Source: Micropterus salmoides (lineage: Eukaryota; Chordata; Actinopteri; Centrarchiformes; Centrarchidae). Taken from it: 64,000 nt of DNA. The translations under genes were made by a program, and so were the position numbers. Below are positions 59,080 to 64,000 of the stretch, piece by piece. The notes under the pieces are model-generated. The model did no database searches and was not told the origin of the DNA. It worked only from the letters and a program-made list of their open reading frames with translations. The first letter of the stretch is position 1. Each line of letters starts with the position of its first letter. Location: positions 26,153,225 through 26,217,224 of the forward strand of contig NW_024041150.1 in NCBI RefSeq assembly GCF_014851395.1, written 5' to 3'.

Positions 59080-59648
59080 ACCGTTAGAGCCAGGCTAGCT
59101 ATTTTACCCTGCAACTTATGCTAAGCTAGGCTAATCGCCTCCCTGCTCCAGTTACACACAGATATGAAAGTGGTATCAATCTTCTTATCCAACTTTCAGC
59201 AAGAGAGTGTTAAAGAGGTGGTATTATGCTCATTTTCAGAGTTTCAGAGTGGTGAGTTATTAATCTGTAACAAAAGTATCTTTCATCCATAACGTTTTAA
59301 CCGAGCTCTGTCTCTATATCACAGTAACAACTTTATGTCCATTGACTGCCTGGAGGGTAGCTAGTGTTTGGAAGGGAGAGGAGTGGTGTGTGCTGCAGCT
59401 CAGTGTTTTTCCACTGGTGTTTTTGAGGGCGCGTAACGAGGCACATTTAGCTTTCTTCCCTGTGTCGGATGAAAGGGAAGCGGCTGGACTACAAACGAGC
59501 TGTTTTCAAGCAGTTCAGAGCAGAGTTTTCTGCGGGAGATTACATGCGCAAAAAAGATATATAACTCAATAAAGGTGGGGGAAAAAGGATAATACCACTT
59601 CTTTAAGAGAGTAAACATATTTTCCAAAATTTAAAACTATTCTCTTAA
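59080..59648 (-). mobile_element. Palindromic element half-copy, split by a MITE
   Basis: GAGCCAGGCTAGCTATTTTACC and GAAAGTGGTATCAATCTTC at 59090-59185 are the right arm of the palindromic family. The arm is interrupted at 59214-59602 and resumes with GTAAACATATTTTCCAAAAT and ACTATTCTCTTAA, the family terminus (compare the inverse of GACATGTTGGGAAATATGC at 24730). Confidence 0.65.
59214..59602. mobile_element. TTAA MITE (389 bp) nested in the palindromic element
   Basis: The ends are AGAGGTGGTATTATGCTC and the complement of AGAAGTGGTATTATCCTT (15 of 18 identical). TTAA flanks both sides (59210-59213 and 59603-59606). The 76-codon frame at 59342 (ending AVQSRVFCGRLHAQKRYITQ) is read through the element and is not evidence of a working gene. 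Superfamily is likely the Kolobok/piggyBac TTAA group. Confidence 0.8.
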
Positions 59649-61864
59649 ATCACAACAGACTCCCTCATGGCTGAGAGACCAAATGCCATTATTACTCCAA
59701 ACTAAAATACACTGTAACATGAGTTAACTGAATGGTATTCTTATAGTCAAGAAACCAAACAACGTGGTTAGATTTCCCTGGTTAACCTATAACTTAATGA
59801 GACACCTGGTTTATTTGCCTATGATACATTGTACTAATACAGCACCATCTCAGTACTTTTCTCATTACATTTTCAGTTTGCAGACTGCTCTGATGGACAT
59901 GACAGCCGAAATACAGGAAAACTGCTAATTGGTTTATTTGAAGAAAACACAAAACACATATACAATCAGGGTTTTAAAGGTTCATGTAAACAAATTTACG
60001 CAAATTAACCAATATTGAAGAATGGGTAGTGACTGGCTTACTTTGTACAGCGTATGGAGCCATATCTTGTGTAGGTGCAGCATGCACAATCCCTGGTTGG
60101 TGTTGATTCCTATGGATGCCACAAGTGTGATTCTGCAGTTTATAGGAATGTAATCTCCCCGTTTAAAAAAAAAAAAAACTCTTATGTTAGTTGTCTTATT
60201 TTAAGTGGTTTCTCTCAGATTTGGCACGCCAACCAGAGATAAATGAGGTGATTTAGAATGGCAATCAGAGATAATAATGATGTCGTTTGGGAGCCATAGC
60301 TTTCATATCCATGTATAGTAAGATGTGAACATAGTAATAAAAAGGATAAAAATAGATGTCTCCTATGTGATGAGGGGAGGGTGGTTGGGGATATGACACT
60401 AGCCGACTGCTGTAGAGGGGAACTCAGCTCTTGTTAACCTAAAATATGCTGAATGCTTCATTCTTCAAACAAACTCACTCCTTTGATCATTTTGAGGTCC
60501 TTGAAAGTACAGAGCAACAATAGTAAACATGCTAATTTATTCCAAAGAAAGGTTGTAGAATGTATTTACAATTAAATGTGAATTACCACAGGGAATACCA
60601 GCTAGCGCTAACACACAATTCTATCCTTTTCTCAGATAAAATTATAATGTCCTCTGTGGCAGTTAAACAGAAACCAGCCAAATCTGAAATAAGCTTGCGT
60701 TCCTGTAATGGAACAAACAGACAAAGGACCCCTTTGGTTTGCCTTTGTGGCCTTATCTGGCCTTGGCCAGCTCAAGGCACATCATGGGAGACTGTGCGTG
60801 AGAGAGATCCAGTATATCACATCTCAGTGACTGTGGGGAGTCAGTATCACACCAGATCTCCAGGTCATTTACCAGGGTGGGTGGTTTCATTAGTCTTCTT
60901 TGCAACAATACTTGCTGATTGCCATCTTGTTTCACAGTGATTTATAATTCTAGCCCCTTGGAGTTTGCAGAAATACCTAAAGCAACTGCTCAAATAAGAT
61001 AAGAAGGGTTCTTTATGTATGGTGTTGTCTGTGGTGTACATCAGGAAGAGAGAGAGAGAGAAAAAGAAATTGAGAGAAGCCTCGGGGTGACGCGGTACTT
61101 TATTTTTTGCAAGCACTTACAGTTTTCGCCGGAGATGTAAGAATGCAAGAGGCTGTTGTTTTGTAAGTTCTGGAACAAACATTGGCTGCAAATGAATGAG
61201 ATAGTTGTCAGGTTCACTTTGGTTAACACATAACGTTATGCCACCTTTAGAGGATTGCAGAGCATCTATGAAAATAAAGTAAATCCACAGACAAAAGGGT
61301 GGAATCATGGCAGTTTTGTCATTTCAGAGGCAAAGAGTGTCTTTTTATCATCGCACGATTTACATAATACTGTACAACCCCTCAAATAACAAGAAATGCA
61401 GATAAGAAGAGAGGAGGAAGGAGTGGCAGATAGTCAGTGACAGTGAACATAAATAGACTGCAAAACAGAACAATTAGGAAGACAGAAATAGGAGACATCT
61501 TTAGAGAGGTGTGATTGTGTTAATTGGACACTTAAAACTGTGTTGTAATCACTGAACACACCCTTTTATTTGAGAAATTTCATATCCATAACAAATTTTC
61601 ACCTGTGGTGCTGTTCATTTAGCTTGTGGCAATGTAACATACAGAAGTTCAAAAGACAAATCATTCCTTACATTAACTTGTTTTAATAGCCTATTTTAAA
61701 TTTGATATGCAGTTAACTTCAAGCTGTTCTACCTTTAAACCATGACAGTGGCTGAGAGCACAGAGCCATGAATTATGCACAGAGATTTTATTACTGCCAC
61801 AAAACAGCTAATGGGCACATACATTTGCTCAGATTAACACTGGCACTAGTCAGTGCGTGTATGA

Positions 61865-61909
<45 letters not shown>

Positions 61910-62534
61910 TGAGTGCACGTACGATGGACCTATTCAGTTCAACTTCAGATAGAGGTCCATAGTAGTAAAAAATAAAACTACCAACACATAAACTACATAA
62001 CACATACAGTACAATGGAAATTGTATTAAATAAAACTAAAGAAAAAAGCACACATGCACTCATACATAACTTAATGGGAACTCAGGTTTTGGTTTCATTT
62101 AATGAGAATTTCTTAACATTTCCGCAAGTTCTGCACCAGTGAACTAATTTCTCTGGTTTCCAGATACACAAATTAACTGATAACACACAAAAACAACACT
62201 TTTGTCAGTTGAACTTTTATTTAATTTATTATTCCTGTTATCTCATGTATTCCTAAGACAGCGTGCTATGTGTATGTATCTGTTTGAACTAGCAGACCCA
62301 TTCAATTCGATTCTGTTGAAGTTTAAATAAAATAATGGTTTACCGAAGATGATAAAACAGCCTGTTACATACAGTGTAATAGAAATCATATTAACTAAAA
62401 ATAAGATACCAAAAACCTACTTGCATACGCATTTAGTCTATGAACATGCATAAACTAATGGAAACTAACAAGTTTTGTTTCATTTTAATGACAATGTCTC
62501 CAATTGTAAGTACTGCACCAGTCAACACATTCCT
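59649..62534. other. Unique non-coding stretch with (GT)n
   Basis: No gene recognised. There is a poly-A run near 60168 and a GAGA-rich spot at 61049-61062. The 126-codon frame at 60560-60940 has no domain. Confidence 0.5.
61868..61902. repeat. (TG)n microsatellite
   Basis: About 17 uninterrupted TG units, followed by a short imperfect extension. Confidence 0.97.
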
Positions 62535-62660
62535 CAGAATCAGAAGAAGAATCAGAAGGAGCTTTATCGCCAAGTGTTTTACACATACAAGGAATTTTCT
62601 GTGGTGATAAGGTGCTACACGTAGACAAACATACAGTCAACATAAATAAATGTAGAAATA
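62535..62660. repeat. CAGAATCAG...CTTTATCGCCAAGTGTT retroelement tail
   Basis: CAGAATCAGAAGAAGAATCA, GGAGCTTTATCGCCAAGTG and ACACATACAAGGAATTT match an abundant teleost LINE-tail repeat as I recall it (usual form CTTTATTGGCCAAGTATGTT). Confidence 0.6.
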
Positions 62661-62705
62661 TATAAATATGGAATGGAAGAACAACGTTGCAGATATATAC
62701 ATGTG

Positions 62706-62725
62706 CATATATATATATATATATA
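62706..62725. repeat. (AT)n microsatellite
   Basis: About ten AT units. Confidence 0.9.
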
Positions 62726-62729
62726 CATA

Positions 62730-63902
62730 TACATACACACTCACTCAGGTTTCCAGATGCAACAAATTAATTGATTAATGAATCTATCATTGCCATTAAC
62801 TATTATTCTATATTCTACACATGTTTTACATGTTTTAGGGCAGGAAAATCGTGAGGTAATCACAGGACCATGTGGAACCTCATTATTGCCCTTGGATGTG
62901 CCTCGGGGCACTAAATCTCTTCCCGTTCACTCACTGTCAGACCTCTCAAAGGAGATTAGCAAAATGCCCATCAATACCTTATCCCATGCCACTCCCACAT
63001 CAGTAGGTTTGCGGTTGGGTTACACTGCCTCCCCCATTAACTTAGCCACATGTCTCACCGTGTTAGCTTACTATCTATGTGAACGGCTCAGCTCATTATG
63101 GTTATGTAGGCCAGTGCATCTCTCGGTACCTCTTGTTCTCCCCAATCAGTGGGGACAGGGCATAAATTAGTCTGGCCCTCAGTTGTGTGCAGAGTCTGTC
63201 TGGATGAAGAGTATAGCCTGGGGAACCTCTTTTGAGAGGGCTTCATGTGTGCCTCGGCCTTTGCTGATGACTGAAGAATGGACCGAGCATAATGTGTGCT
63301 GCGACTGAAGTGGACACTAACTTATATGTTACCCAGAACATAGTATGGTCAGACTTCGCCCCCAAGATACGGCTGATGTTGTCACGTCACACATGCGTGA
63401 ATACAGTAATAAAAAATAGTTAGAGCTTAAAATAGAAATACATAAAGTATACAAACAGAATGCAGAATGCTTTAGACAAGTCCTTGTTTTAATGGACCAA
63501 GTTTTATAAAGCCGCTATGGCTCCAGAGGGAGCTGCGCTAAATCTGATAAATTGCCTAAAGTGATGTCACTGAAATTGCTGCCCTGATGTGGGTAATGTA
63601 GGCGCCAAATTTTGACATGTAAGTGGAATACATGGAATAAAAAGGACAATAGCTCTCATTCTGTTCCATCGATTTTGATCTTTTTTTTTATTTAAAAACA
63701 ATATCCACGCAGTTCAACAGTGTAATAGGACATGTACATTTAGTTTAGCTATGAGAGCTTTACCCATCTTATTATAATAAACTTTAGACACATCAACCAA
63801 ATACATTTTTTATGTCAATTATTAAATTAAATGGTGTTGTCAACTAGGTAGGTTTGGAGTGCTAACCAGCAATTAGATATATTTTACAAGACAAGGAATC
63901 TA
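62730..63902. other. Non-coding stretch with an unexplained 130-codon frame
   Basis: The frame at 62778-63170 begins with a hydrophobic MNLSLPLTIILYSTHVLHVL resembling a signal peptide, but it starts in AT-rich repeat-like sequence and shows no domain or splice context. The block 62860-63260 is GC-balanced and could be conserved non-coding DNA. Confidence 0.4.
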
Positions 63903-64000
63903 CAGCCTGCTAGCAGATTTGCAAGGCTGTATGTAGGCACAGAGGTGCTTTGACCAAAATGCTAACACATACTGCTGTTTAGCAGGTTCACCATGCTATG
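63903..64000 (+). repeat. Start of a GCTAGCAGCTCTGTGAGG repeat, cut by the window end
   Basis: CCTGCTAGCAGATTTGCAAG, GGCACAGAGGTGCTTTGACC and GTTTAGCAGGTTCACCATGC follow the left part of the repeat at 7583-8140 and run off the window. Confidence 0.65.

Noticed and set aside
62778..63170. 130-codon frame with a signal-peptide-like start
   Set aside because: The hydrophobic start comes from AT-rich sequence, and nothing downstream resembles a secreted protein.
1..64000. CRISPR array, bacterial operon or rRNA genes
   Set aside because: No regularly spaced repeats, operon-like gene packing or rRNA sequence; the repeat content is vertebrate.

Overview
The window is 64 kb of AT-rich vertebrate DNA, most likely from a ray-finned (probably percomorph) fish. 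That call rests on the repeats: three Tc1-like transposon families, LINE 3' ends of the L2/Maui and Rex1 types, many short TTAA-flanked DNA elements, and several dispersed families I recall from teleost genomes. I see no convincing host protein-coding exon, tRNA, rRNA or CRISPR array. The open reading frames are short and mostly explained by chance, by simple repeats or by transposon remnants. The window is best read as intergenic or large-intron DNA colonised by mobile elements.

Layout. 1-6.9 kb: unique sequence with an L2-type LINE end (4.86-5.27 kb). 6.98-7.39 kb: a solo LTR, minus strand, with 4-bp target duplications. 7.6-10.6 kb: dispersed and MITE-like repeats. 10.6-21.6 kb: mostly unique, with one Tc1 end at 14.1 kb. 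21.6-25.2 kb: a dense island of TTAA-type elements. It holds a 1.94-kb element with a minus-strand coding exon and a nested 347-bp insertion, then a 1.03-kb piggyBac-like element sharing the same TTAA, then a palindromic element. 25-32 kb: mostly unique, with a SINE-like repeat, a long (CA)n and a second palindromic element. 32.5-33.5 kb: an inverted second copy of the piggyBac-like element. 33.7-37.5 kb: a hAT-like end, a transposon-like CpG-richer zone, a 359-bp miniature LTR retrotransposon and a promoter-like motif cluster. 37.5-41.7 kb: dispersed repeats, a dead Tc1 transposase end and a TIR element. 43.6-44.4 kb: a degenerate TIR element. 46.6-47.7 kb: a 1.03-kb TIR element flanked by CTA. 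50.6-51.1 kb: a Rex1 3' end. 53.5-55.0 kb: an end-to-end but broken Tc1-like transposon. 57.4-58.2 kb: a second Tc1 family that keeps its DNA-binding domain but has lost its catalytic domain. 59.1-59.6 kb: a MITE nested in a palindromic element. The last 100 bases begin another dispersed repeat.

Most notable is the miniature LTR retrotransposon at 36240-36598. It has 60-68-bp terminal direct repeats with TG...CA ends, 5-bp TAGCA target duplications, and an 18-nt primer-binding site that I recall as matching the 3' end of tRNA-Leu(CAA). No gene set here forms a working pathway. The genes present are selfish-element remnants, and the order of insertions can be read from nested target duplications.
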